Shown: positions 1 to 9,608, counted from the first letter of the stretch. The stretch is DNA of 64,000 nt from Bradyrhizobium huanghuaihaiense (GCF_007830635.1 NZ_VLLA01000001.1:1-64000); one strand, 5' to 3'. Notes: generated by a model not told the origin, from the letters alone. Translations and numbers: made by a program.

Positions 1-122
1 ATCCAGTCCCAATCGACCTTGCCGGCGAGCAGAACCAGCTCGTGCTTCATATTGATGATCTGGTCGAGCCGAGCCCGGAACAGATCGTTCGATCCCGTCG
101 TCTTGTGCTTCTTCGGCCGCAT
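1..122 (-). CDS. IS5-family transposase, N-terminal 40 residues (cut by window edge)
   Basis: The minus-strand frame opens with ATG at 120-122 and reads MRPKKHKTTGSNDLFRARLD, continuing through a segment ending near KVDWDW where the window stops. This is the typical N-terminus of the IS5-family (DDE) transposases widespread in Bradyrhizobium and related bacteria. A purine-rich stretch (GGAGGGA) lies just upstream of the ATG and can serve as ribosome binding site. No catalytic residue is in view, so whether the copy is intact is unknown. It is the only transposase in the window. Confidence 0.75.
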   Translation of the reverse strand, partial: MRPKKHKTTGSNDLFRARLDQIINMKHELVLLAGKVDWDW

Positions 123-272
123 CGTTCCCTCCGATGCAGACAAGGAATCATGCTTCCCGCTTCGAGGGAATCCACGAAAACCAAATCGCAAGGTTCTGAC
201 GCCCAAAGCATCAAAACCTTGCAATCTGGAAATGCCCCTTAGCCCAAATCGAGATTCCCGATCAGTGGCTTA
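1..272 (-). mobile_element. Left-edge fragment of an IS5-type insertion sequence
   Basis: The window begins inside an insertion sequence read on the minus strand: the transposase start is at 122 and the leader runs from there towards about 270. The leader holds an inverted repeat (GCAAGGTT at 188-195 and AACCTTGC at 215-222). The outer end is not certain. The short stretch around 262-275, ending near a TTAG that fits the YTAR target preference known for the IS5 group, is my best guess. The other end lies outside the window, so I cannot test for terminal inverted repeats or a target duplication. Confidence 0.55.
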
Positions 273-293
273 GTCCTTCTTCACGGACGACTA

Positions 294-342
294 AAGCATG
301 ATCCGGAAAGGTGCGTAGCGGTTTTCCGGCAAGATCATGCTC
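294..342. repeat. Short palindromic intergenic repeat (GCATGATC family)
   Basis: GCATGATC at 296-303 pairs with GATCATGC at 333-340, and the inner arms CGGAAA (304-309) and TTTCCG (323-328) extend the stem. I recognise this roughly 47-bp palindrome as a motif scattered in intergenic DNA of Bradyrhizobium, Rhodopseudomonas and relatives. It lies between the IS fragment and the TadE gene, about 30 bp before the TadE start, and could influence that gene's leader. Confidence 0.65.
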
Positions 343-372
343 AAACAACAGGACAAGTGATCGGGCGAAACG

Positions 373-951
373 ATGCAGGCGATTGCGAAATTGTGGCAGG
401 CGACGCGTCTGACCGCGTACAAATTCCTCGCCGATAGCAGGGGGCTTGCGGCCACCGAATTCGTCGTGGTCGTGCCGCTGATGCTGGTGATGTTTTTCGG
501 CACGGTGGAGTTCTCGTCGGCGGTGGCAATCGATCGCAAGGTGACGCTGATGGCGCGGACGCTGTCGGACCTCACCTCGCAGTCGACGTCGGTCAGCGAT
601 ACCGACATGACCAACTTCTTCGCTGCCTCGACCGGCATCATGACGCCTTATGCTACCTCGCCGGTCTCGGCGACGATCACCGAGCTCTATGTCGATCCCT
701 CGACTCTGCAAGCGCATGTGCAGTGGAGCAAGGGATCGGTGCCACGGACGCCGAAGTCCGCGGTGACGATTCCCACGACGCTGGCGATCGGTGGCACCTA
801 TCTGATCTTCAGCGAGGTCAGCTACACCTACACGCCGTCGGTCGGCTATGCGCTGAAGAGCGCGATCACGCTGAGTGACGTCGCCTATACGAGGCCGCGC
901 CAGTCGACCTGCGTCTATTACAGCCCGGATACCGCCTGCACGATCTACTGA
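373..951 (+). CDS. TadE-like pseudopilin / pilus assembly protein
   Basis: This 192-residue protein has a short basic N-terminus, then GLAATEFVVVVPLML near residues 24-38 running into a hydrophobic segment (about 29-48). That is the TadE-like arrangement: a Glu at the start of the membrane helix of a prepilin-like protein. The remainder is predicted to be extracytoplasmic and ends with two cysteines (CVYYSPDTAC), possibly a disulfide. TadE/TadG proteins are minor pseudopilins of the Tad (Flp) pilus. No other tad/cpa gene is nearby, so either this is the last gene of a cluster interrupted by the IS on its left or an orphan. Product family is secure, role is inferred. Confidence 0.75.
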   Translation: MQAIAKLWQATRLTAYKFLADSRGLAATEFVVVVPLMLVMFFGTVEFSSAVAIDRKVTLMARTLSDLTSQSTSVSDTDMTNFFAASTGIMTPYATSPVSATITELYVDPSTLQAHVQWSKGSVPRTPKSAVTIPTTLAIGGTYLIFSEVSYTYTPSVGYALKSAITLSDVAYTRPRQSTCVYYSPDTACTIY

Positions 952-971
952 GTGCATCGATCTCCAACATG

Positions 972-1002
972 AAAAAAGGCCGTGCGTCGCGCACGGCCTT
1001 TT
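972..1002. terminator. Bidirectional rho-independent terminator
   Basis: AAAAAAGGCCGTGC, a short GTCGC loop, then GCACGGCCTTTT. A perfect GC-rich stem is flanked by A on one side and T on the other, so it can stop transcription in both directions. It sits between the convergent TadE gene (ends 951) and cold-shock gene (ends 1058). Confidence 0.85.
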
Positions 1003-1057
1003 CCATTGTTGCTTCGACTTGCTCGGTCGAGCCGATCCGGACCGAAGGTCCGCAGGT

Positions 1058-1270
1058 TCAGCCGGCGGAGCGAAGATTGTCGGCGGCCGACTTGCCGGAC
1101 CGGCGATCGGCGACGATCTCGTAGGAGAGCTTCTGGCCTTCGCGCAGCGTGCCGAGGCCGGCGCGCTCGACGGCGCTGATGTGAACGAACACGTCCTGGC
1201 CGCCATCGTCGGGCTGGATGAAGCCGAAGCCCTTGGTCGCGTTAAACCACTTCACGGTTCCCATGCTCAT
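1058..1270 (-). CDS. cspA: Cold-shock protein, CspA family
   Basis: 70-residue single cold-shock domain starting [10 protein letters not shown]. The RNA-binding motifs RNP1 (KGFGFI, residues 13-18) and RNP2 (DVFVH, 26-30) are intact, and the length is typical. Such proteins bind single-stranded RNA/DNA and melt mRNA structure. I chose the ATG at 1268-1270 because GAGGGAA lies about 8 bases upstream; the open frame extends further to 1384 but that extension is not cold-shock-domain-like. The gene faces TadE and precedes, on the same strand, infA and a DEAD-box helicase, a grouping that suggests shared cold or growth-rate control. The symbol denotes the family, as rhizobia carry several paralogues. 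Confidence 0.92.
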   Translation of the reverse strand: MSMGTVKWFNATKGFGFIQPDDGGQDVFVHISAVERAGLGTLREGQKLSYEIVADRRSGKSAADNLRSAG

Positions 1271-1537
1271 GGGGTAGTTCCCTCTCAGATAAACAATGTA
1301 AAAGTCCGCTCGCGCGGACAGGTTAGATCGAATTTCTGGAAGGGTCGTCAGCGTGTCTGAACCGGCTATACCGGTGGATGCCAATGTCGTCCGGCCGAAA
1401 ATCGATTAATTCATTTTATTGGAATTGGGGCTTCAAAACAATCCGGACGTGCACGATTTTTTGATCCGCCGCGATGCGCGCGGCGGATCAGCATACAGGT
1501 CAGAATTTTACTTCCGTATCGATGCGCTGGAAGCGGA
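1271..1537 (-). promoter_or_regulatory. Leader and promoter region of the cold-shock gene, 267 bp
   Basis: The spacing between infA and the cold-shock gene is long enough for its own promoter and a structured leader. Two hairpins are visible: GTCCGC/GCGGAC at 1304-1319, close to the start codon, and a strong GATCCGCCGC/GCGGCGGATC at 1463-1489. On the minus strand the latter is followed by A rather than T, so it is not a normal terminator of the upstream infA. Cold-shock genes often have long regulatory leaders; that it acts so here is inference. Confidence 0.4.
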
Positions 1538-1825
1538 TCAACGACGGCGGAACTGGCCACCACGTTGACCGGGGCGCGGCGGTCCGCCCGCGGTTGCGGG
1601 ACGCTCGTCCTTGTGGCGGAAAATCAGCCGGCCCTTCTCGAGGTCATAGGGCGACATCTCCACCGTCACGCGGTCGCCCGCGAGCGTCTTGATGCGGTTC
1701 TTCTTCATCTTGCCGGCGGTGTAGGCGACGATCTCGTGTCCGGCGTCGAGCTGCACGCGGTAGCGGGCGTCGGGGAGGATTTCGGTGACCAGTCCTTCGA
1801 ACTGGATCAGCTCTTCCTTAGCCAT
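1538..1825 (-). CDS. infA: Translation initiation factor IF-1 with C-terminal extension
   Basis: The first 72 residues ([13 protein letters not shown]... to RLIFRHK) align throughout with bacterial IF-1, an OB-fold protein that binds the ribosomal A site during initiation. At 95 residues it is about 23 longer than the usual 71-72. The extra tail is rich in Pro, Gly, Gln and Arg and ends GGQFRRR, which is likely disordered and RNA-binding. The gene lies 23 bp downstream of the RhlE gene on the same strand, implying co-transcription. Because this form carries a tail and sits with cold-related genes, it may be a second IF-1; I cannot see whether a shorter copy exists elsewhere. Confidence 0.92.
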   Translation of the reverse strand: MAKEELIQFEGLVTEILPDARYRVQLDAGHEIVAYTAGKMKKNRIKTLAGDRVTVEMSPYDLEKGRLIFRHKDERPATAGGPPRPGQRGGQFRRR

Positions 1826-1848
1826 TGATATCTCCAGGTCGTGGACGG

Positions 1849-3414
<1,566 letters not shown>

Positions 3415-3683
3415 GTCAAAAGCGGGCGCCCGGCGCATTCAGCGCGGCGCGCGCAAAAGGGTGTCGAGAAGACACCTGCGTGTTTGGGGTGTCGGATGGC
3501 TTGGATGATATGGGGCAAGCCAGAGGCCCGGAGGGGGCTTAAGAACACGCGGCTCGCTACGACCCCTTGATTCGCAAGAGGTCTCGGCTGTTCATATGGA
3601 ACATCGACGGGGCGCTTTCAAGGCAAGTCCGCGCCAAACCGCGGTTGCGGTGCAGAAATAGTTATGCCGGAAATTTAGACAGA

Positions 3684-3700
3684 AGCGCCATTTTGCTCAG
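3684..3700. promoter_or_regulatory. Candidate NtrC enhancer site 1 (weak)
   Basis: AGCGCCA-TTT-TGCTCAG compared with the NtrC consensus TGCACCA-N3-TGGTGCA matches 5 of 7 in the left half and 3 of 7 in the right. It is weak on its own. It is centred 54 bp (about five helical turns) upstream of the better site at 3738-3754, as expected for cooperating NtrC dimers. Confidence 0.3.
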
Positions 3701-3737
3701 AAAATGAACTGTCTGCCGCATTAGCATACATTTTATT

Positions 3738-3754
3738 CGCTCAAGATTTGAGCA
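3738..3754. promoter_or_regulatory. Candidate NtrC enhancer site 2
   Basis: CGCTCAA-GAT-TTGAGCA is a near-perfect dyad (GCTCAA/TTGAGC) that matches the NtrC consensus TGCACCA-N3-TGGTGCA at 4 of 7 and 5 of 7 positions. Its centre is about 110 bp upstream of the start site predicted from the sigma-54 element, a normal enhancer distance. Function is inferred from position and from the nitrogen role of the operon. Confidence 0.45.
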
Positions 3755-3827
3755 ATTTGACTACGGCGAAACTTTGTTTTCTGCGGAATTTCTAAACAAA
3801 ACCAACGTGTTACCGCGTGTTCAGCCC

Positions 3828-3846
3828 ATGGCATGGTTCTTGCGAT
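3828..3846 (+). promoter_or_regulatory. Sigma-54 (RpoN) promoter of urtA
   Basis: ATGGCATGGTTCTTGCGAT contains the invariant GG (3830-3831) and GC (3842-3843) separated by exactly 10 bases, within TGGCAT-N5-TTGCG, very close to the TGGCAC-N5-TTGCW consensus. Transcription would start near 3855, about 65 bp before the urtA start codon. This fits NtrC-dependent expression of urea uptake under nitrogen limitation. Confidence 0.75.
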
Positions 3847-3920
3847 TCCATTAATCGCAGGCGGCCGTGGGGCCGTTTCGCAGCGTCTTTTCACGTCTGC
3901 GTCAGGGAGATGATACACAA

Positions 3921-5249
3921 ATGCTTACCAAATCCACTCGCGATAGAGCGGCGTCATTTAGCCGCCGCGGCGTTCTCGCCGCGACCGCCGGACTGATGCT
4001 CGGTCTGGCCTCATTGACCGGCGCCAAGGCCGCGGACGATACCATCAAGGTCGGTGTGCTTCACTCCCTCTCCGGCACCATGGCCATCAGCGAAACCACG
4101 CTGAAGGACACCATCCTCTTCCTGATCGACGAGCAGAACAAGAAGGGCGGCGTGCTCGGCAAGAAGCTTGAGGCCGTCGTGGTCGATCCCGCCTCGAACT
4201 GGCCGCTGTTCGCCGAGAAGGCGCGCGAGCTGATCACCAAGGACAAGGTCTCGGTCGTGTTCGGCTGCTGGACCTCGGTGTCGCGCAAGTCGGTGCTCCC
4301 GGTGTTCAAGGAGCTCAACAACATCCTGTTCTACCCCGTGCAGTACGAGGGCGAGGAGAGCGAGCGCAACGTGTTCTACACGGGTGCGGCGCCGAACCAG
4401 CAGGCGATTCCCGCCGTCGACTATCTGATGAAGGAAGAGAAGGTGAAGCGCTGGGTGCTCGCGGGCACCGACTACGTCTATCCGCGCACCACCAACAAGA
4501 TCCTGGAAGCTTACCTGAAGTCGAAGGGTGTCGCCCAGGAAGACATCATGATCAACTACACGCCGTTCGGTCACTCCGACTGGCAGACGATCGTGGCCGA
4601 CATCAAGAAGTTCGGCTCGGCCGGCAAGAAGACCGCGGTGGTCTCGACCATCAACGGCGACGCCAACGTTCCCTTCTACAAGGAGCTCGGCAACCAGGGC
4701 ATCAAGGCCAAGGACATCCCGGTGGTCGCGTTCTCGGTGGGTGAGGAAGAGCTCGCCGGCATCGACACCAAGCCGCTGGTCGGCCATCTGGCTGCCTGGA
4801 ACTACTTCGAGTCGATCAAGACCAAGGACGGCTCGAACGAGAAGTTCATCAAGGACTGGCAGACCTACACCAAGAATCCGAAGCGCGTGACCAACGACCC
4901 GATGGAAGCGCATGTGATCGGCTTCGCCATGTGGGTGAAGGCGGTCGAGAAGGTGAAGTCGACCGATCCGGACAAGGTGATCGACGCGCTTCCCGGCATC
5001 GAGGCGCCGAACCTGACCGGTGGCGTGTCGAAGATGCTGCCGAACCACCACATCACCAAGCCGGTGTTCATCGGCGAGATCAAGGGCAACGGCCAGTTCG
5101 ACGTGGTTTGGAAGACCCCGGGCCTCGTCGCGGGTGACGCCTGGTCGAAGGAGCTCGACGGCTCCAAGGACCTGATCGGCGACTGGGTCGGCAAGAAGTG
5201 CGGCAACTTCAACACCAAGACCAACAAGTGCCTCGGCTCCGGCTCCTGA
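3921..5249 (+). CDS. urtA: Urea ABC transporter, substrate-binding protein
   Basis: This 442-residue periplasmic binding protein belongs to the Leu/Ile/Val-amide family. It starts with a signal carrying a twin-arginine pattern (SRRGVLA, Arg15-Arg16), a hydrophobic stretch and AKA before the predicted cleavage near residue 37. The mature part (KVGVLHSLSGTMAISE..., FGCWTSVSRKSVLPV, YPVQYEGEE) is characteristic of UrtA rather than of amino-acid binders. I chose the ATG at 3921 because CAGGGAGATG lies 10-15 bases upstream; an in-frame start at 3867 would overlap the probable 5' leader. It is first of urtABCDE, downstream of a sigma-54 promoter, so urea capture should be nitrogen-regulated. Confidence 0.96.
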   Translation: MLTKSTRDRAASFSRRGVLAATAGLMLGLASLTGAKAADDTIKVGVLHSLSGTMAISETTLKDTILFLIDEQNKKGGVLGKKLEAVVVDPASNWPLFAEKARELITKDKVSVVFGCWTSVSRKSVLPVFKELNNILFYPVQYEGEESERNVFYTGAAPNQQAIPAVDYLMKEEKVKRWVLAGTDYVYPRTTNKILEAYLKSKGVAQEDIMINYTPFGHSDWQTIVADIKKFGSAGKKTAVVSTINGDANVPFYKELGNQGIKAKDIPVVAFSVGEEELAGIDTKPLVGHLAAWNYFESIKTKDGSNEKFIKDWQTYTKNPKRVTNDPMEAHVIGFAMWVKAVEKVKSTDPDKVIDALPGIEAPNLTGGVSKMLPNHHITKPVFIGEIKGNGQFDVVWKTPGLVAGDAWSKELDGSKDLIGDWVGKKCGNFNTKTNKCLGSGS

Positions 5250-5276
5250 TCCGGATCTGACGTTTTATCGCACGAC

Positions 5277-5309
5277 GGGAGAAGACGGCTATTCCGCCGC
5301 CTTCTCCCC
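5277..5309 (+). terminator. Intercistronic stem-loop after urtA
   Basis: GGGAGAAG-A-CGGC, loop TATTCC, GCCG-C-CTTCTCCC forms a 12-pair stem with one mismatch and no U run. A hairpin after the binding-protein gene of an ABC operon commonly stabilises or attenuates the transcript, giving more binding protein than permease. That role is inferred. Confidence 0.5.
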
Positions 5310-5331
5310 ACTTCTGCCGGGGTGATCCAAA

Positions 5332-6939
5332 GTGCCAACCAAATTGTCCGCTCGCTTCTGCTCGTTTGTACTCTCGTTGTTTCTGATCGCGTTCGCGCTG
5401 CCGGCCTTTGCCGGTCCGTTCGAGGATGCGGTCGCCAAGTTCGCCAACGACGATTTTTCCGATACCGAGGAAGCGGTCGGTGTGATCGCCAGCAGCGGCA
5501 ACAAGCTGGCTTTTCCCATCATCAGCGCGCTCCAGGACGGCCGGTTGATGGCCGATCCTGATAGCAAGAAGGTTTACGTCACCGGCACCGACGGCAAGTC
5601 GATCGACGCCGCGACTGGCGAGGCCGTCGCCAGCGTTCCCGACAGTGCGAGCGCGGTCCGCCTCAACAACCGCCTGCGCCGCAGCGTCGATGCCGCGCTC
5701 GGCAGCCTGACCCTGCAGTCGCCGGATGTCGGAACGCGCCTGCAGGCCGCGCAATCCGTCTTCAAGTCGCACGAGGAGACGGCGCTCGAGGCCGTCGATG
5801 CCGCGCTCGCCAAGGAAAGCAACAAGTCGGTCAAGACGGCGCTCGGCGAGGCCCGCGCGGCGATCCTGCTGTTCAAGTCCGATGCCACGGAGGTCGAGAA
5901 GCTCGAGGCCGTCGCCACCCTCAAGGCGCGCGGCGACCAGGAGGCGATGGCGCTGCTCACCGGCATGGGTGATCAGCCGCCTTCGGTGACCAAGGCTGCA
6001 GCCAGTGCGATCAGCTCGATCCAGTCTTCGCTCGCGGTCTGGTCCACGGTGCAGAACGCCTGGTACGGCCTGTCGCTCGGCTCGGTGCTGCTGCTCGCCG
6101 CGATCGGCCTTGCCATCACCTTCGGCGTGATGGGCGTCATCAACATGGCCCATGGCGAAATGGTGATGATCGGGGCCTACACCACCTTCGTGGTGCAGGA
6201 GGTGATCCGCACCCGCTACCCCGGCCTGTTCGACTATTCGCTGCTGATCGCAGTGCCGCTCGCCTTCGTCGTCGCCGGCGCGATCGGCGTCTTGATCGAG
6301 CGCAGCATCATCCGCTTCCTCTACGGCCGCCCGCTGGAGACGCTGCTGGCGACCTGGGGCCTGTCGCTGGTGCTGCAGCAGGCGGTGCGCACCATGTTCG
6401 GCCCGACCAACCGCGAGGTCGGCAATCCCTCCTGGATGAGCGGCGCGTTCGAGCTCGGCCAGATCACCATCACCTACAACCGGCTCTGGATCCTCTGCTT
6501 CACGCTGGCCGTGTTCGCGATCCTGCTCGCGATGCTGCGCTACAGCGCGATCGGTCTTGAGATGCGCGCGGTGACGCAGAACCGCCGCATGGCGGCCTCG
6601 ATGGGCATCGCCACCTCGCGCGTTGACGCGCTGACCTTCGGCCTCGGCTCGGGTATCGCCGGCATCGCCGGCGTGGCGCTGTCGCAGATCGACAATGTCA
6701 GCCCCAATCTCGGCCAGAGCTACATCATCGACAGCTTTATGGTCGTGGTGTTCGGCGGCGTCGGTAATCTCTGGGGCACGCTGGTCGGCGCCTTCACGCT
6801 CGGCATCGCCAACAAGTTCCTGGAGCCGGTCGCCGGCGCCGTGCTCGGCAAGATCGCGATCCTCGTTCTCATCATCCTGTTCATTCAAAAGCGGCCGCGC
6901 GGCCTGTTCGCGCTCAAGGGCCGTGCGGTGGAAGCATGA
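5332..6939 (+). CDS. urtB: Urea ABC transporter, permease UrtB
   Basis: 535 residues with a GTG start. A signal peptide (1-27, ending ALPAFA) is followed by a soluble alpha-helical region of about 210 residues with HEAT-like character (SNKSVKTALGEARAAI...), predicted to face the periplasm. The LivH-type membrane domain follows from about residue 242 (LGSVLLLAAIGLAITFGVMG, NMAHGEMVMIGAY). This long N-terminal part is common in proteobacterial UrtB. With UrtC it forms the transmembrane channel. Its last codons overlap the urtC start (ATGA). Confidence 0.95.
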   Translation: MPTKLSARFCSFVLSLFLIAFALPAFAGPFEDAVAKFANDDFSDTEEAVGVIASSGNKLAFPIISALQDGRLMADPDSKKVYVTGTDGKSIDAATGEAVASVPDSASAVRLNNRLRRSVDAALGSLTLQSPDVGTRLQAAQSVFKSHEETALEAVDAALAKESNKSVKTALGEARAAILLFKSDATEVEKLEAVATLKARGDQEAMALLTGMGDQPPSVTKAAASAISSIQSSLAVWSTVQNAWYGLSLGSVLLLAAIGLAITFGVMGVINMAHGEMVMIGAYTTFVVQEVIRTRYPGLFDYSLLIAVPLAFVVAGAIGVLIERSIIRFLYGRPLETLLATWGLSLVLQQAVRTMFGPTNREVGNPSWMSGAFELGQITITYNRLWILCFTLAVFAILLAMLRYSAIGLEMRAVTQNRRMAASMGIATSRVDALTFGLGSGIAGIAGVALSQIDNVSPNLGQSYIIDSFMVVVFGGVGNLWGTLVGAFTLGIANKFLEPVAGAVLGKIAILVLIILFIQKRPRGLFALKGRAVEA

Positions 6940-8105
6940 CCCCTCACATGCTGACGCGATCGCTGGACCGCGGCGCGACGATCTTCCTGCTGGTGGTCGC
7001 CGCGCTGGGCGTGCTGATCCCGCTGTTCAACCTGCTGCTGCCCGCGGGCTCGTTCCTGCAGGTGCCGACCTATCTCGTCGCGCTCTGGGGCAAGTATGTC
7101 TGCTACGCGATCCTGGCGCTCTCGATCGACCTGATCTGGGGCTATTGCGGCATCCTCTCGCTCGGTCACGGCGCCTTCTTCGCGCTCGGCGGCTACGCGA
7201 TGGGCATGTACCTGATGCGACAGATCGGCACCCGCGGCGTCTACGGCAATCCGATCCTGCCCGACTTCATGGTGTTCCTGAACTGGCAGAAGCTGCCCTG
7301 GTACTGGTACGGCTTCGACATGTTCTGGTTCGCGGCGCTGATGGTGCTGTTCGTGCCGGGCCTGCTCGCCTTCTGCTTCGGTTGGCTCGCCTTCCGCTCC
7401 CGCGTCACCGGCGTCTATCTGTCGATCATCACGCAGGCGATGACCTACGCGCTGCTGCTCGCCTTCTTCCGCAACGATTTCGGCTTCGGCGGCAACAATG
7501 GCCTGACAGACTTCAAGGACATTCTGGGCTTCAACGTGCAGGCGGAGGGTACGCGCGCGGCGCTGTTCGCGCTGAGCTGTCTGGCGCTGATCATCGGCTT
7601 CCTGATCTGCCGCGCCATCGTCTCGTCCAAGCTCGGCAAGGTGCTGATCGCGGTCCGTGACGCGGAATCGCGCACGCGCTTCCTCGGCTACCGCGTCGAA
7701 TCCTACAAGCTGTTCGTGTTCACGGTGTCGGCTTGCATGGCCGGCGTCGCCGGTGCGCTCTACGTGCCGCAGGTCGGCATCATCAACCCATCCGAATTTG
7801 CGCCGGGCAATTCGATCGAGGCGGTGATCTGGGTCGCGGTCGGCGGCCGCGGCACCCTGGTCGGTGCCGCACTCGGTGCCGTCGTCGTCAACTACGCCAA
7901 GACCTTCTTCACCTCGGGCATGCTCGCGCCGTACTGGCTGTTCATGCTGGGCGCATTGTTCATCCTGGTGACGCTGCTGCTGCCCAAGGGCATCGTCGGC
8001 ACCTTCAATGCCTGGTGGGATCAGTCGAAGGAAAAACGGACCGCGGCGTCCGCTGCGAGCGCCGCAGCCGAAGACGGCGTCACCGAACCCAAGATGGCGG
8101 AGTAA
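6936..8105 (+). CDS. urtC: Urea ABC transporter, permease UrtC
   Basis: 389-residue LivM-type permease with about eight to ten membrane segments. The conserved LSLGHGAFFALGGYAMG segment of the family lies near residues 72-88. The ATG overlaps the urtB stop by four bases, indicating translational coupling. The C-terminal 25 residues are a soluble Ala/Lys-rich tail (KEKRTAASAASAAAED). It partners UrtB in the membrane and receives energy from UrtD and UrtE. Confidence 0.95.
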   Translation: MTPHMLTRSLDRGATIFLLVVAALGVLIPLFNLLLPAGSFLQVPTYLVALWGKYVCYAILALSIDLIWGYCGILSLGHGAFFALGGYAMGMYLMRQIGTRGVYGNPILPDFMVFLNWQKLPWYWYGFDMFWFAALMVLFVPGLLAFCFGWLAFRSRVTGVYLSIITQAMTYALLLAFFRNDFGFGGNNGLTDFKDILGFNVQAEGTRAALFALSCLALIIGFLICRAIVSSKLGKVLIAVRDAESRTRFLGYRVESYKLFVFTVSACMAGVAGALYVPQVGIINPSEFAPGNSIEAVIWVAVGGRGTLVGAALGAVVVNYAKTFFTSGMLAPYWLFMLGALFILVTLLLPKGIVGTFNAWWDQSKEKRTAASAASAAAEDGVTEPKMAE

Positions 8106-8111
8106 GCGGTC

Positions 8112-8873
8112 ATGAACGTCATGGACACCCGCGCAACCTCCGCGATGCTTTACCTGGACGGCGTGCACGTCTCGTTCGACGGCTTCCACGCCATCAACAA
8201 TTTGTCGCTGACGCTCGAGCCCGGCGAGATGCGCGCCATCATCGGTCCGAACGGCGCCGGCAAGACCACGATGATGGACATCATCACCGGCAAGACCAAG
8301 CCCGACGAGGGCACCGTGCTGTTCGACGGCGTCACCGACCTGACGCGCCTCGACGAGACCCGCATCGCCGAACTCGGCATCGGCCGCAAATTCCAGAAAC
8401 CGACGGTGTTCGAGAGCCAGACCGTGCAGGACAATCTCCTGCTTGCGCTCAATGTCGACCACTCGGTCCGCGGCACGCTGTTCTGGCGCGGCAGCAAGGC
8501 GGAGTCGGAGCGCATCGACAAGGTGCTGGAGACGATCCGCCTCACCGAGGCCCGCAACCGCCTCGCCGGCAGCCTCAGCCATGGCCAGAAGCAATGGCTC
8601 GAGATCGGCATGCTGCTGGCGCAGGATCCGAAGCTGCTGCTGGTCGACGAGCCCGTCGCGGGCATGACCGACGTCGAGACGCATCTCACCGCCGAGCTCT
8701 TGAAAGAGATCAACAAGACCCACACCGTCATGGTGGTCGAGCACGACATGACGTTCGTGCGCGAGCTCGGCGTCAAGGTCACCTGCCTGCATGAAGGCAC
8801 GGTGCTCGCGGAAGGTACCATCGACCAGGTCTCGTCCAACGAGCGGGTCATCGAAGTCTATCTGGGACGCTGA
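8112..8873 (+). CDS. urtD: Urea ABC transporter, ATP-binding protein UrtD
   Basis: 253-residue LivG-like ATPase. Walker A GPNGAGKTT is at 45-53, the signature LSHGQKQW near 155, Walker B LLLVDEPVAGMT near 176, and the switch His lies in VVEHDM. The UrtD-typical sequence FQKPTVFESQTV is present. The gene lies 6 bp after urtC and 3 bp before urtE. It is one of the two cytoplasmic ATPase subunits of the urea importer. Confidence 0.95.
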   Translation: MNVMDTRATSAMLYLDGVHVSFDGFHAINNLSLTLEPGEMRAIIGPNGAGKTTMMDIITGKTKPDEGTVLFDGVTDLTRLDETRIAELGIGRKFQKPTVFESQTVQDNLLLALNVDHSVRGTLFWRGSKAESERIDKVLETIRLTEARNRLAGSLSHGQKQWLEIGMLLAQDPKLLLVDEPVAGMTDVETHLTAELLKEINKTHTVMVVEHDMTFVRELGVKVTCLHEGTVLAEGTIDQVSSNERVIEVYLGR

Positions 8874-8876
8874 GCG

Positions 8877-9572
8877 ATGCTTGAGGTCAAGGACATCAAC
8901 CTGTTCTACGGCGCGGCGCAGGCGCTGCGCGGCGTCTCGATCTCGGCCGAGCCCGGCAAGGTGACTTGCGTGCTCGGGCGCAACGGCGTCGGCAAGACCT
9001 CGCTGCTGCGCGCCATGGTCGGGCAATATCCGATCTCCTCGGGCGCGATCGTGTTCGACGGCAGCGACATCACCGGCCTCAAGCCCTACGAGCGGGCGCG
9101 CAAGGGCATCGGCTTCGTGCCGCAGGGCCGCGAGATCTTTCCGCTGCTGACGGTCGAGGAGAACCTCAAGACCGGCTTCGGCCCGCTCAAGCGCGAGGAC
9201 AAGCACATTCCGGACGACGTGTTCTCGCTGTTTCCGGTGCTGCAATCCATGCTCGGCCGGCGCGGCGGCGACCTCTCAGGCGGCCAACAGCAGCAGCTCG
9301 CGATCGGCCGCGCGCTGGTGATGCGGCCAAAGCTGCTCCTGCTCGACGAGCCGACCGAGGGCATCCAGCCCTCGATCATCAAGGACATCGGCCGCGCCAT
9401 CTCGTACCTGCGCAACCTCGGCAACATCGCCATCGTGCTGGTCGAACAATATCTCGACTTTGCCTGCGAACTCGGCGACAGTTTCGCGGTGATGGATCGC
9501 GGCGCGGTGAAATTCACCTGTGACCGCTCCAACCTCGACGCGAGCGAGATCAGCCGCCAGATGGCGCTGTAA
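8877..9572 (+). CDS. urtE: Urea ABC transporter, ATP-binding protein UrtE
   Basis: 231-residue LivF-like ATPase with Walker A GRNGVGKTS (34-42), the signature DLSGGQQQQLAIGRAL near 132, and Walker B LLLLDEPTEGIQPSI near 152. It ends the transporter half of the operon. ureD follows only 36 bp later on the same strand, so urea import and urease are probably on one transcript. Confidence 0.95.
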   Translation: MLEVKDINLFYGAAQALRGVSISAEPGKVTCVLGRNGVGKTSLLRAMVGQYPISSGAIVFDGSDITGLKPYERARKGIGFVPQGREIFPLLTVEENLKTGFGPLKREDKHIPDDVFSLFPVLQSMLGRRGGDLSGGQQQQLAIGRALVMRPKLLLLDEPTEGIQPSIIKDIGRAISYLRNLGNIAIVLVEQYLDFACELGDSFAVMDRGAVKFTCDRSNLDASEISRQMAL

Positions 9573-9608
9573 GCCGCAAAATCCTGCCGCGACCGGCTGG
9601 GGAGACGG

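Larger units (their letters stand above)
3415..3920 (+). promoter_or_regulatory. Promoter region between rhlE and the urea transporter operon
   Basis: This 506-bp stretch has no supportable gene. From about 3640 to 3830 it is noticeably AT-richer than its surroundings. It must contain the rhlE promoter (minus strand) and the urtA promoter (plus strand). The recognisable elements, a sigma-54 site and two NtrC-like dyads, are listed separately. Confidence 0.6.

Noticed and set aside
1463..1489. Strong GC hairpin as a terminator of infA
   Set aside because: On the minus strand the stem is followed by A residues, and the T run precedes it on the plus strand, so it lacks the U tract on the correct side. 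Kept only as a leader structure.
5209..9245. Two long minus-strand frames opposite urtA-urtE (559 and 786 codons)
   Set aside because: Arg/Glu/His-rich translations without motifs, complementary to clear transporter genes; antisense shadows.
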